NCBI RefSeq assembly: GCF_023015965.1
Contig: NZ_JALKAN010000003.1
Span: forward strand, 186,001-250,000
Length of the DNA: 64,000 bases
Reading direction: 5' to 3'
Origin: Allomuricauda sp. F6463D
GTDB lineage: Bacteria; Bacteroidota; Bacteroidia; Flavobacteriales; Flavobacteriaceae
Shown: piece by piece, positions 36,531-45,702 of the stretch
Layout of the letters: every line of letters starts with the position of its first letter
Position numbering within the stretch: position 1 is the first letter of the stretch
Position numbers and translations under genes: made by a program
Notes under the pieces: model-generated
Told to the model about the DNA's origin: nothing
The model's input: only the letters and a program-made list of their open reading frames with translations
Database searches by the model: none

Positions 36531-37188
36531 CCAATGGTCTTACAGAAGCAATGCACGTAAGCGCACCAACAACTTTTTGGTTCAATTCAACGGTAATGTC
36601 ACAATCAAGTGGCAATAACAAGTCTATTCGTGAGCCAAATTTTATAAAGCCTGCATCCTCCCCTTGGGTCACTTGCTCGCCCTCTTCTGCATAATTTACA
36701 ATTCTACGAGCCATTGCCCCAGCGATTTGTCTATATCCAATTTCACCGAATTTAGGTGTGTGGAGAATTATCGTGGTGCGTTCATTTTCGGTACTGGATT
36801 TTGGATGCCATGCCACTAAATATTTTCCAGGATGGTATTTGGAATAGGTTACGGTACCACTCGCAGGATAGCGGGTCACATGTACATTGGTCGGGGACAT
36901 AAATATGGATACCTGCTTTCTTTTTTCTTTAAAATATTCGGTTTCCTCCACTTCTTCGATAACCACTATTTTGCCGTCGGCTGGCGCCAATATTTCATCA
37001 AAATTGGGAGTCACCAATCTTTTGGGGTTTCTAAAAAATTGAAGTATGGCTATTAAAACGAAAAGTGCGGCAATCTGCACTACATACCGAATCCATTCCA
37101 CATCAATGTAATATTGTGCGGCTAAAACAGCTGCAACCACCAAGAAAAAAGTGGTAATTATAATTTTTTGCCCCTCTTTATGAAACAT
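36520..37188 (-). CDS. psd: Phosphatidylserine decarboxylase
   Basis: A 222-residue short-form PSD that makes phosphatidylethanolamine. Two membrane helices fill residues 9-50. The domain 'LAPADGKIVVIEEVEETEYF' precedes 'SPTNVHVTRYPASGTV', and the self-cleavage site is G185-S186 in 'IKFGSRIDLLLP', where the pyruvoyl group forms. The start overlaps cdsA by 11 bases. Confidence 0.94.
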   Translation of the reverse strand: MFHKEGQKIIITTFFLVVAAVLAAQYYIDVEWIRYVVQIAALFVLIAILQFFRNPKRLVTPNFDEILAPADGKIVVIEEVEETEYFKEKRKQVSIFMSPTNVHVTRYPASGTVTYSKYHPGKYLVAWHPKSSTENERTTIILHTPKFGEIGYRQIAGAMARRIVNYAEEGEQVTQGEDAGFIKFGSRIDLLLPLDCDITVELNQKVVGALTCIASVRPLDDQ

Positions 37189-37981
37189 TGGAGAATATAT
37201 TTAAAATCAAATATGCAAAAGGTGCAGCAAATACCAAGCTATCCAATCGGTCCCAAATTCCGCCATGTCCGGGTAATATAGCTCCGCTATCCTTAACCCC
37301 GGCCATTCGTTTAAATTTAGATTCCAATAGATCACCCAAACTTCCTGCGACCACAATTAAACATGCCATTACCATCCACTCTGTCAAGGAAAGCCTTGTT
37401 TCGTGCCACGATAAAAAATAAGCGGCCAATAATGCAAAAATAAGACCTCCTGCAGAACCTTCAATGGTTTTTTTTGGTGAAACTGAAGGAAATAATTTTG
37501 TACGCCCTAAAGTTCGGCCGACCAAATAGGCAAAAGTGTCATTGACCCATATCAAAATAAAGATTCCCATAATCAGAAATTGAGCAAAACTATCTTGCTT
37601 ATAGGGTATCATGGTTAAAAAAATACATCCGCCACCAATATAGAAAAGTGCGATAATAAATTTTTGGAAGTTGGTAAACTGTCTTCGCTTTTTTGAAAAA
37701 AGGAACATCAGCAGGGCCAAATCCACTGTAATGGTGCAAATCATTAACAAATTTATTGCTACGCTATCGTTTGTTAAATAAATGAATATCCACCATAAAG
37801 CCAAATAGGCTACGAATACATAGTACCCTTTAAGCTTTACGATTCTTTTAAATTCGTAAAGACAGGCCAATCCAAAGGCCATGAAAAGAAAGTCGAATGC
37901 ATCTGAACTCAAAAAGACTGCGCCCAATAGAAGTACCACATAAATTACTCCTGTTAGGGAGCGTCTTAAAATTTCTCTCAT
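37178..37981 (-). CDS. cdsA: Phosphatidate cytidylyltransferase
   Basis: A 267-residue membrane enzyme making CDP-diacylglycerol. About eight helices precede the family signature, here 'SKFKRMAGVKDSGAILPGHGGIWDRLDSL'-like, with 'KDSGAILPGHGGIWDR' intact, and 'VSPKKTIEGSAGGL' upstream. It supplies CDP-DAG for the adjoining psd branch. It overlaps psd, and 4 bases separate it from the LUD gene. Confidence 0.95.
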   Translation of the reverse strand: MREILRRSLTGVIYVVLLLGAVFLSSDAFDFLFMAFGLACLYEFKRIVKLKGYYVFVAYLALWWIFIYLTNDSVAINLLMICTITVDLALLMFLFSKKRRQFTNFQKFIIALFYIGGGCIFLTMIPYKQDSFAQFLIMGIFILIWVNDTFAYLVGRTLGRTKLFPSVSPKKTIEGSAGGLIFALLAAYFLSWHETRLSLTEWMVMACLIVVAGSLGDLLESKFKRMAGVKDSGAILPGHGGIWDRLDSLVFAAPFAYLILNIFSNVS

Positions 37982-37985
37982 GTAT

Positions 37986-38594
37986 TTAGAAATCTTCTAG
38001 AAGTAAAAGATATACATTTTTTGATGCACTTCCATAGGAAAGAAAATCATCCTTATTTTCGGCAGTGGGTTGAAAATGTTTTAATGTGGTAATATTGTTT
38101 GGAATGTTTCCTTGATATCTCTCTTTGATAACTTTTAAAGCTTCACTAATAGAATCCACCAATTGGCTTGTCGTGGCAAATACCACTAGGTTGGATGGAA
38201 GTTCGTCCAATTTTTTTTCTTTGATTTGATTGGAACAAACTAAAATAGAACCGTTATGGGCCACCAAATGCTCACAGGTAGTAAAAAAAATATCACTTTC
38301 GCCACGAGTATTGGTAAATTGAAGGTTTTCTGTCGAAAACCGAGTTTCCAGTCTTGGGTCCATTGAATAAAAAAGGTGGTGTTTCCAATCATTTTCCGAA
38401 ATAATATTTTTCAGTGCTTCTGAAACTTCGGAAAAGTCCTCACAGTAAATAAATTTTCCACCATTTTTTTTAAAATAGATGGTAAACTTTTCATCCACAG
38501 GAATTTTTAAATCTGGCATATGATCGCCACGGGTTTCCGTAGTTTCTTTAGAAACCTTTTTTCCTCCTCCGAAAAGTTTTTTAAAAACTCCCAT
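37986..38594 (-). CDS. LUD domain protein (LutC/YkgG-like)
   Basis: A 202-residue protein with a LUD domain ('FIYCEDFSEVSEALKNII', 'FFTTCEHLVAHNGSILVCSN', 'LVVFATTSQLVDSISEAL'). In lactate utilisation operons LutC acts with LutA and LutB, which are absent here. The gene sits between ftsH and cdsA in many flavobacteria, which hints at a different role; that role is unknown. Confidence 0.85.
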   Translation of the reverse strand: MGVFKKLFGGGKKVSKETTETRGDHMPDLKIPVDEKFTIYFKKNGGKFIYCEDFSEVSEALKNIISENDWKHHLFYSMDPRLETRFSTENLQFTNTRGESDIFFTTCEHLVAHNGSILVCSNQIKEKKLDELPSNLVVFATTSQLVDSISEALKVIKERYQGNIPNNITTLKHFQPTAENKDDFLSYGSASKNVYLLLLEDF

Positions 38595-38645
38595 TTATGG
38601 CATTGTGTTCTATTCTAACGAATCAACAAAACTTTTTTATAGTTC

Positions 38646-40595
38646 TTATTTGACAGGCTCTAATTCTTCTTCTTCTTTCTCAAAGGGTCTTTGACCAAAA
38701 ATCTTTTCTAGATCGTCCTTAAAGATAACTTCTTTATCCAATAGCCTTTCCGCTAATTCGGTAAGTTTATCTTTATTGTCTTCTAATAATCTAATAGCCC
38801 TGTGGTATTCTTTTTCTATAATTTTAGATATCTCTTGGTCTATTTTCTGAGCTGTTTCTTCACTATATGGTTTGGTGAAACCATATTCGTTCTGTCCTGA
38901 AGAATCGTAATAGGTAATGTTCCCCAATTGCTCATTAAGACCATAAATGGTTACCATGGCACGCGCTTGTTTGGTGACTTTTTCCAAATCACTCAATGCA
39001 CCTGTGGAGATTTTTCCAAACATTACTTTTTCCGCTGCTCTACCTCCCATAGTGGCACACATTTCGTCCAACATTTGTTCTGGTCGAACGATTAAGCGTT
39101 CTTCCGGTAAATACCAAGCAGCTCCCAATGATTGACCACGCGGAACAATTGTAACCTTTACCAATGGGGCGGCATGTTCCAGCATCCAACTTACTGTAGC
39201 ATGGCCTGCTTCGTGGAATGCAATGGTTTTCTTTTCATCTGGTGTGATGATCTTGTTTTTCTTTTCCAATCCTCCGACAATTCTGTCAACAGCGTCCAAA
39301 AAGTCTTGCTTCGTTACTGCTTTCTTTTCTTTACGGGCGGCGATAAGAGCAGCTTCGTTACAAACATTTGCAATGTCTGCCCCTGAGAAACCTGGGGTTT
39401 GTTTGGCCAAGAAGTCAAGGTCCAAGGTCTCTGCGGTTTTTATAGGTCTTAGGTGTACTTCGAAAATTTCTTTTCTTTCGTTCAAATCTGGTAGATCCAC
39501 ATAGATTTGACGGTCAAAACGTCCTGCTCGCATCAATGCTTTGTCCAATACGTCGGCACGGTTGGTCGCCGCAAGTACAATTACATTGGTGTTTGTGCCA
39601 AAACCATCCATTTCTGTCAACAATTGATTAAGGGTGTTTTCCCTTTCATCATTGGAACCAGTAAAGTTGTTTTTACCTCTTGCGCGGCCAATGGCATCTA
39701 TCTCATCAATAAAAATAATGGCAGGGGATTTATCTTTTGCTTGCTTGAACAAGTCCCTTACCCTTGATGCTCCTACACCTACGAACATTTCAACAAAATC
39801 CGAACCAGATAGTGAGAAAAATGGAACTTTGGCCTCACCTGCAACGGCTTTTGCCAATAAGGTTTTACCTGTACCGGGAGGTCCTACCAATAGTGCTCCT
39901 TTAGGTATCTTACCACCTAATGATGTGTATTTGTCAGGATTTTTAAGAAACTCAACAATTTCTTGAACTTCTTCTTTGGCTCCTTCCAAACCGGCAACAT
40001 CTTTAAAGGATGTACGTGTATCTGTTTTTTCATCGAACAGTTTGGCCTTGCTTTTTCCAATATTGAAAATTTGGCCACCTGCTCCACCTCCAGCCCCTCC
40101 GGACATTCTGCGCATAAGGTATATCCAAATACCAATAATTAGCGCAAAAGGGAGTAATGTCAGAAATATTTCGCCGATTACGTTGGATTCCGTGTCAAAT
40201 TCCACGATGGTATCCAGATTGTTCTCTTTTTTGATCTCTGTGATTTCATTTTGAAAAATCTGCAGATCACCATAATCAAGGATATATTGGGGAACCAAAC
40301 CGGATGAAGGTAGTAGCGGTTTTTCGGCTACACCTTTGTGCACATCTTTGGCCAATGCTTCTTCGGTGAGGAATACCTTGGCTTGACGTGTGTTTGTAAT
40401 GATGACGATTTTGGAAATGTCGCCATTGCGTAAAAATTCCTGTAATTCGGATGTTGTGGTTTTTTCCGTACTTGAAAAACTACTTCCACCAAAAAATTGG
40501 AAGCCAATAATTAATGCGATTACCACACCATATATCCACCACGAGTTAAAACGTGGCTTTTTCGGGGTATTATTTGGATTGTTTTCTTTTGCCAT
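38646..40595 (-). CDS. ftsH: ATP-dependent zinc metalloprotease FtsH
   Basis: A 649-residue inner-membrane AAA+ protease. Helices lie at about 19-33 and 141-160. Walker A is 238-245 (GPPGTGKT), Walker B 293-300 ('IFIDEID'), and the SRH is near 356-363. The zinc site is H461-E462-x-x-H465 with a downstream acidic ligand. It degrades unstable membrane and cytosolic proteins. It is six bases behind rsfS in the same operon. Confidence 0.97.
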   Translation of the reverse strand: MAKENNPNNTPKKPRFNSWWIYGVVIALIIGFQFFGGSSFSSTEKTTTSELQEFLRNGDISKIVIITNTRQAKVFLTEEALAKDVHKGVAEKPLLPSSGLVPQYILDYGDLQIFQNEITEIKKENNLDTIVEFDTESNVIGEIFLTLLPFALIIGIWIYLMRRMSGGAGGGAGGQIFNIGKSKAKLFDEKTDTRTSFKDVAGLEGAKEEVQEIVEFLKNPDKYTSLGGKIPKGALLVGPPGTGKTLLAKAVAGEAKVPFFSLSGSDFVEMFVGVGASRVRDLFKQAKDKSPAIIFIDEIDAIGRARGKNNFTGSNDERENTLNQLLTEMDGFGTNTNVIVLAATNRADVLDKALMRAGRFDRQIYVDLPDLNERKEIFEVHLRPIKTAETLDLDFLAKQTPGFSGADIANVCNEAALIAARKEKKAVTKQDFLDAVDRIVGGLEKKNKIITPDEKKTIAFHEAGHATVSWMLEHAAPLVKVTIVPRGQSLGAAWYLPEERLIVRPEQMLDEMCATMGGRAAEKVMFGKISTGALSDLEKVTKQARAMVTIYGLNEQLGNITYYDSSGQNEYGFTKPYSEETAQKIDQEISKIIEKEYHRAIRLLEDNKDKLTELAERLLDKEVIFKDDLEKIFGQRPFEKEEEELEPVK

Positions 40596-40601
40596 TTTTT
40601 C

Positions 40602-40979
40602 TTAAGAATTGTAACTGCTTTCTACCATAGTAACCTTGGCATCTCCCCAAAGTCCTTCAATATCATAGAATTCCCTAATGTGTTTTTGAAATACATGCAC
40701 TACAACATTGACATAATCCATTAACACCCATTCGGCATTTTCTGAGCCTTCTATATGCCATGGTTTGTCGTGTATGGCTTTGCTTACCTTTTTTTGGATG
40801 GAAGAAACAATTGCGTTTACATGCGTGTTGGAAGTACCGTTGCAGATAATGAAGTAGTCGCAAACTGTATTTTCGATTCCTCTAAGGTCCAGTAGATTGA
40901 TATCAACACCCTTAACGTCTTCTATTCCTTCTAATATTAAGGCAATCAATTCATCTGCGCTAGCTTTCGTTTTCTGCAT
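40602..40979 (-). CDS. rsfS: Ribosomal silencing factor RsfS
   Basis: A 125-residue RsfS/DUF143 protein that binds L14 and blocks subunit joining when nutrients are short. Visible are 'VKGVDINLLDLRGIENTVCDYFIICNGTS' in parts and the C-terminal 'WVLMDYVNVVVHVF'. It heads the rsfS-ftsH-LUD-cdsA-psd-ACBP unit. A TAACTTTG element (41000-41007, this strand) is a plausible -7 box. Confidence 0.93.
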   Translation of the reverse strand: MQKTKASADELIALILEGIEDVKGVDINLLDLRGIENTVCDYFIICNGTSNTHVNAIVSSIQKKVSKAIHDKPWHIEGSENAEWVLMDYVNVVVHVFQKHIREFYDIEGLWGDAKVTMVESSYNS

Positions 40980-41062
40980 TCAAAAATTTTAGTTTTTTAC
41001 AAAGTTATGTTTTTTTTGTTTTCTTAGCCCTAGTTTTTAACAATTCATAAAGGCTTACATCA

Positions 41063-41806
41063 TTGGGAAAACATTTTCAAATACTCAAACTTGATGCCAC
41101 GGACTCCACAAATTTATATTTAAGGGGATTGTTGCAATCCGAAAATCCATCGGAATATACCGTTGTGGTTACCGATGAACAGCTCAAAGGCAGGGGGCAA
41201 ATGGGGACTGTTTGGCAGTCTGACAAAGGTAAAAACCTTACGTTCAGTGTGTTGAAAAAATTTGATAGTCTGCATGTCCAACATCAGTTTGTTTTAAATA
41301 TCGCTATTTCATTGGGGATTTGTGATGTGTTATCTGAATGTTTTTTACCGAATGTCAAAGTGAAATGGCCCAACGACATAATGTCAGGTTCAATGAAAGT
41401 TTGTGGTATTTTAATCGAAAATGTGTTAAAAGGGCCTTTTATAAATCATTCCATCATTGGGATTGGCTTAAATGTTAACCAAACCGACTTTGAAGCATTG
41501 GGCAAGGCTTCTTCCCTAAAGAAAATAACTGGTCAACATTTTAATCTTGATGAACTTCTTCACAAGATTTTGGAGCGGCTAAGGTTTTATTTGGAAAGTA
41601 TTGAGGCCAACACGGTTGCCCAATTGGTGCCAGCCTACGAAAGCATGCTTTTTAGAAAAGATAAACCATCAACTTTTAGAGACCCTTTAGATAATAATTT
41701 CATGGGTTACATTCGCAACGTATCGCCATCGGGCAAACTGGTGGTCGAATTGGAGGATAAGGTGTTCAAGGAGTTTGATTTGAAAGAGATTACCTTGCTT
41801 TATTGA
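41063..41806 (+). CDS. birA: Biotin-[acetyl-CoA-carboxylase] ligase
   Basis: A 247-residue monofunctional BirA without a DNA-binding domain. The biotin-binding 'GRGQMGTVWQSDKGKNLTFSV' (GRGR-type loop) and 'VKWPNDIM' with 'CGILIEN' are present. The only usable start is TTG 41063, because a TAA precedes it in frame and no ATG lies before the conserved region. It overlaps the convergent SRPBCC gene by seven bases. Confidence 0.93.
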   Translation: MGKHFQILKLDATDSTNLYLRGLLQSENPSEYTVVVTDEQLKGRGQMGTVWQSDKGKNLTFSVLKKFDSLHVQHQFVLNIAISLGICDVLSECFLPNVKVKWPNDIMSGSMKVCGILIENVLKGPFINHSIIGIGLNVNQTDFEALGKASSLKKITGQHFNLDELLHKILERLRFYLESIEANTVAQLVPAYESMLFRKDKPSTFRDPLDNNFMGYIRNVSPSGKLVVELEDKVFKEFDLKEITLLY

Positions 41807-42198
41807 CCTATTTTGTCCATGTTGTTGGATAGGGTTCCAATAAAATTGGTAATAGGTGTTTTAATCATCATGGCCATCATAGCATTGAATTCGCCTTCAA
41901 AGCTCAATCCTACCTCACTATCATTTTCTCCCAAACGTGTGATATCGGCGGTTAATGTAAATGGTAGCTTATCACTTGCTGCCCCTAAGATCACTTTTTC
42001 GTGAGGGTGCTGTTCCTTGAGTCTCAATACAATTTCCGGCATACCTTTTAGTGCAAACTTGAAGGTGTTTTCGTCCAACACTTCAAATTTATCAATATTG
42101 TCGGGCATTAAGGTTTCAAAGTTTTTGATGTCGGACAGGAAATCAAACACTTCCTTGTTGCTTTTAGCTACTTTCTTTTTTGGAGATTCAATGTGCAT
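41800..42198 (-). CDS. SRPBCC (START-like) family protein
   Basis: A 132-residue protein with a helix-grip fold pattern ('NKEVFDFLSDIKNFETLMPD', 'SEVGLSFEGEFNAMMAMMI'). The ligand is unknown. It lies nine bases downstream of pyrE on the same strand, an arrangement that suggests co-transcription rather than shared chemistry. Confidence 0.85.
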   Translation of the reverse strand: MHIESPKKKVAKSNKEVFDFLSDIKNFETLMPDNIDKFEVLDENTFKFALKGMPEIVLRLKEQHPHEKVILGAASDKLPFTLTADITRLGENDSEVGLSFEGEFNAMMAMMIKTPITNFIGTLSNNMDKIGQ

Positions 42199-42207
42199 TG
42201 TATAGTA

Positions 42208-42846
42208 TTATTTCCATTCTTGTGGATTGGATTTCCACTCTAATAATGTTTGTAATTGGGATTCTTTTATGTAATTGGTGTCAGAAGCCTGCTCAATTAG
42301 GTTCTCGTAATCGGACAAGGTGTGCAGTTCTACGTCTTGTTTTTTAAAATTTTCCGTAGATACAGGAAACCCATATGTAAAAATAGCAATCATTCCTTTG
42401 ATGTCCGCTTGTTCCTCCTTTAAAGCCTTTACAGCATTTAAACTGCTGTTACCGGTACTAATCAAATCTTCGATCACTACCACACTTTGCCCTGGCTCAA
42501 AATATCCTTCAATCTGGTTTTGTCTGCCATGTTCTTTAGGCTTTGGCCTTACATATACGAAAGGTAGTCCAAGTGCTTCGGCAACCAAGATACCGATTCC
42601 GATGGCCCCAGTAGCGACTCCGGCGATCACATCCGGCTTTCCGTAAAGCTTTTCCACTTGTTTGGCTATTTCTTCCCGCACAAAATTCCTGACCATGGGG
42701 TAAGAAAGCATAATCCTGTTGTCACAATAAATTGGAGATTTCCAACCAGAAGCCCATGTAAAAGGATTTTCAGGTTCCAACTTTATTGCATTAATTTGTA
42801 ATAACAGCTCGGCTGTTTTTTTTGCGATTCCCTTATCTAAAACCAT
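42208..42846 (-). CDS. pyrE: Orotate phosphoribosyltransferase
   Basis: A 212-residue enzyme of pyrimidine synthesis. The PRPP motif is 'QSVVVIEDLISTGNSS', preceded by 'ASGWKSPIYCDNR' and 'VATGAIGIGILVAEALGLP'. The start is ATG 42846; the frame is open for another 67 codons upstream but these overlap the Nudix gene and are not family-like. Only seven bases separate its start from the divergent Nudix start. Confidence 0.95.
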   Translation of the reverse strand: MVLDKGIAKKTAELLLQINAIKLEPENPFTWASGWKSPIYCDNRIMLSYPMVRNFVREEIAKQVEKLYGKPDVIAGVATGAIGIGILVAEALGLPFVYVRPKPKEHGRQNQIEGYFEPGQSVVVIEDLISTGNSSLNAVKALKEEQADIKGMIAIFTYGFPVSTENFKKQDVELHTLSDYENLIEQASDTNYIKESQLQTLLEWKSNPQEWK

Positions 42847-42853
42847 TGCGCAA

Positions 42854-43453
42854 ATGTATGAAGTTTTTGTTAATGAGGCCCCACTGATTTTAACAAACAA
42901 GAGACCCCAGGATTCCGATGACAATTTGTTTTCTTTGGATGGTGATTCTATTGTTGAGGCTATTCGACTATTGTCCAAAAAGAAACTGGATAAAGCATAT
43001 CTGTACCATCCTGATGAGGAAAAAATACTAAAGCTTTTTATGCACAAGATTCCCGTGGTGGTTGCTGGGGGCGGATTTGTGATAAATAAAAAAGGGAAAG
43101 TCCTCTTTATTTATAGAAATGGAAAATGGGATTTGCCCAAAGGAAAAGTTGACAAAGGGGAATCTATAGAGCGTGCGGCGATTCGTGAGGTGGAGGAAGA
43201 GACCGGGGTGAAGAACCTTATAATCGATAGGTTTCTTCATACTACCTATCATATATTTAAAAGAAATGGGGAGTATCGCTTAAAGCAAACACATTGGTTT
43301 GTTATGTCGACCGATTACAAAGGGAAATTGGTGGCAGAAAAATCTGAAGGCATCAAAAGAGTAAAATGGAAAGGGCCTAAAAAAACCAAAAAGGCTTTAA
43401 AGAACTCTTACCATAACGTTAAAATTTTGTTCGAGGATTGGCCATTTAATTAG
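42854..43453 (+). CDS. Nudix hydrolase
   Basis: A 199-residue protein with a complete Nudix box at about residues 98-120 ('GKVDKGESIERAAIREVEEE' then TG). An N-terminal extension of about 65 residues ('NEAPLILTNKRPQD') is typical of a flavobacterial subgroup. The substrate is not predictable. It is divergent from pyrE and overlaps the M14 peptidase tail by eight bases. Confidence 0.9.
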   Translation: MYEVFVNEAPLILTNKRPQDSDDNLFSLDGDSIVEAIRLLSKKKLDKAYLYHPDEEKILKLFMHKIPVVVAGGGFVINKKGKVLFIYRNGKWDLPKGKVDKGESIERAAIREVEEETGVKNLIIDRFLHTTYHIFKRNGEYRLKQTHWFVMSTDYKGKLVAEKSEGIKRVKWKGPKKTKKALKNSYHNVKILFEDWPFN

Positions 43454-45218
43454 GAAGCAAACCTGAGGCACTGCTATTTTTTGCTATCCTGAAAATGGGG
43501 TAGGTGCGATAGGCATCTTCAAAATGTTCGGAGCGCTCAAAAATCCAATTTAATTGTGCATACCAGTTATTGGCAAAATTAAGGTCGGATTCTTTTCGTG
43601 TTTTAAACTCTTTTAACAATATAGAATCGTTTTTTAGCATTTCCAGTGCAACATCTTCAAAAACATAGGGGGAGAAACCTTCTTTACGCTGTAATACGGT
43701 ATCAAAAAAATTCCAATTAAAGAATGAGTCTACACCTTGTGGCTCCAGCGTTTCCATGAGATACCTAATTCCTGGTTGATGGGTAGGCACCAAAAGATCA
43801 CCTATTTCTAAAGGGACTTCTTTTATGCTTTTCTCCACCTGGGTGTTGGAATGGAGGTAATGCCCCTCGTAAGGTGTGGTCCTGGTGTCAAAATCCTTTA
43901 TTTTATATGCTTCTACAGATACAATAGTGTCTTTTTTTATAGGCGAATACTGAATTTTATTGGCATCCAAACGTTCGATTACTTTTTTCCAGCTTCGTTT
44001 TACAATGTAAGCTTCCGGCACTTCAACAGTATCTGCGGGGTAAAAATAATCTTGGTATATTGTTTCTTTGGTAAAAGGCTTGTCACGGTTATATTTTATT
44101 CTTGGAAGCCCGGTTACTTGGCTTGTGATTTTTTCCGCTTCGTAACCCTTAAAATTGAGTACAGAGCTTTGAGTAGTGTCCACTTTCCAGTTAAAGTAAT
44201 ATTCAGAAAGATTTAAATTATTTGCAAGTGTTTCTTTTCGTAAGGAAGTAATATTGTCATGCTCAACTTCAACTACCTCGATCAGGCTGCGCATTAGTTC
44301 GTAGGTTCCCTCGACACGTTGTTTGTATGGTTTAAGCATGTGGGTTTCTACCATAAGGCCCAAAGTACTCCAAAGGGTTGTATAGCCGGTAGAATATCTT
44401 GGGTGGTCCATGAATTGGCTGAAACCCATTTCTGGAGACACATTAAATACATTTACATAAGGCGTAATATCCCATTCTTTTTGAATCAATGAACTTTCAA
44501 GACCCGGCATTAAGGTGTTGTGCAGGTATGCGCCCAATTTTCCACCCAATTTATTGTGCTGGGTAAAAAGATGGGTTAGAATATATTGGTAATCTGCTCC
44601 ATTGCTAACATGGTTGTCAACGAATACATCAGGTTTCACGATGTGGAAAATTTGAGCGAACGTCTTAGCATTTTGGGTATCCATTTTTATGAAATCCCGG
44701 TTAAGATCATAATTGCGCGCATTTCCTCTAAAGCCATATTCCAAAGGACCATTTTGGTTGGTCCGTGTAGTGGAGTTCCTATTGTGCGCACCACCTATGT
44801 TATATATTGGAATGGTTACCAATACCGTATTTTTGGGCATATCCACTTTGCCTGTGGCCAAATCCCTGTAAAGCATCATGGTGGCATCTATACCATCGCT
44901 TTCACCTGGGTGAATACCATTGTTTATAAGTATGATGGATTTTTCCTTACGAATATTTTCATAGTTAAAATCAGCATCAGGATTAAATGTTATTGTGTGC
45001 AGTGGGTAGCCACTGTCGGTTTTACCGATGGTGCGAATATTGATTTCCGGAAAGTCTCGGGCAAGGGTAATGTAATAATCAATGGTTTGCTGATAGGTAG
45101 CTGTTTCTTTACCGTCCGATTGTTCATATTTGGTCGGATATGAGGATTTTTCATCTTGTGTTTCGGAGTCACAGGATATGAAAATGATCAAGGCTGTAAT
45201 AAAAATGATATGCTTCAA
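43446..45218 (-). CDS. M14 family zinc carboxypeptidase, lipoprotein
   Basis: A 590-residue carboxypeptidase-like enzyme. A lipoprotein signal ends at C16 ('IFISCDSE'). The zinc motif H103-P-G-E106 ('NNGIHPGESDGID') and the later histidine and substrate residues ('NARNYDLNRDF', 'DVFVDNHVSNGADY') match M14. The reading frame begins with TTG 45218, because TAA precedes it in frame and no ATG is available before the signal peptide. The location is the outer membrane or periplasm by inference. Confidence 0.9.
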   Translation of the reverse strand: MKHIIFITALIIFISCDSETQDEKSSYPTKYEQSDGKETATYQQTIDYYITLARDFPEINIRTIGKTDSGYPLHTITFNPDADFNYENIRKEKSIILINNGIHPGESDGIDATMMLYRDLATGKVDMPKNTVLVTIPIYNIGGAHNRNSTTRTNQNGPLEYGFRGNARNYDLNRDFIKMDTQNAKTFAQIFHIVKPDVFVDNHVSNGADYQYILTHLFTQHNKLGGKLGAYLHNTLMPGLESSLIQKEWDITPYVNVFNVSPEMGFSQFMDHPRYSTGYTTLWSTLGLMVETHMLKPYKQRVEGTYELMRSLIEVVEVEHDNITSLRKETLANNLNLSEYYFNWKVDTTQSSVLNFKGYEAEKITSQVTGLPRIKYNRDKPFTKETIYQDYFYPADTVEVPEAYIVKRSWKKVIERLDANKIQYSPIKKDTIVSVEAYKIKDFDTRTTPYEGHYLHSNTQVEKSIKEVPLEIGDLLVPTHQPGIRYLMETLEPQGVDSFFNWNFFDTVLQRKEGFSPYVFEDVALEMLKNDSILLKEFKTRKESDLNFANNWYAQLNWIFERSEHFEDAYRTYPIFRIAKNSSASGLLPN

Positions 45219-45288
45219 AATATCTTAGGAACTTTAGTTTGCACAAAAACATGTGCCTGGCAGTACCAAAAATACAGAATAAAATAAT

Positions 45289-45702
45289 TTAAGAGGCTAC
45301 ATCCATGCAAACAAGATCGTTGGTTTCAATTTTAAAAATGGGCTTGTTCTTAAACTTGAGTGGATGTGGACACTTATCTTTAAAGGTGTTCCATTTTTCA
45401 TAATCCAAAGGATCAATGGATGAGGTAATTAAATTTATAATGATTTGTTTCTTTATATCAAGGGAAATCAGTTCATCGAGAAAATCCCAACCGTCCATTA
45501 TCGGCATGTTGATGTCAAGAAATATCACCTCTGGCATATTCATTCCTTTTGCTTGCCTATCTTTAATTGCATGGAATGCCTCAAGACCATTTTGAAAAAT
45601 TTGTATATCGTCACAGCTGGTAGCAGAATTCAACATTTTTTTGATGCCAAATACAGTGATGGGATCATCATCCACAATAAAAATACAGCTAATTTTCTTC
45701 AT
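45289..45702 (-). CDS. Single-domain response regulator
   Basis: A 137-residue receiver domain without an output domain. The acidic pocket is 'IVDDDPI', the phospho-accepting Asp lies in 'VIFLDINMPIMDGW', and the conserved lysine is in 'KFKNKPI'. Start is ATG 45702, 14 bases inside the histidine kinase gene, so it is coupled to it. Confidence 0.9.
   Translation of the reverse strand: MKKISCIFIVDDDPITVFGIKKMLNSATSCDDIQIFQNGLEAFHAIKDRQAKGMNMPEVIFLDINMPIMDGWDFLDELISLDIKKQIIINLITSSIDPLDYEKWNTFKDKCPHPLKFKNKPIFKIETNDLVCMDVAS

Noticed and set aside
42847..43047. 67-codon N-terminal extension of pyrE
   Set aside because: It overlaps the Nudix gene on the other strand and carries no pyrE similarity; the ATG at 42846 fits the family.
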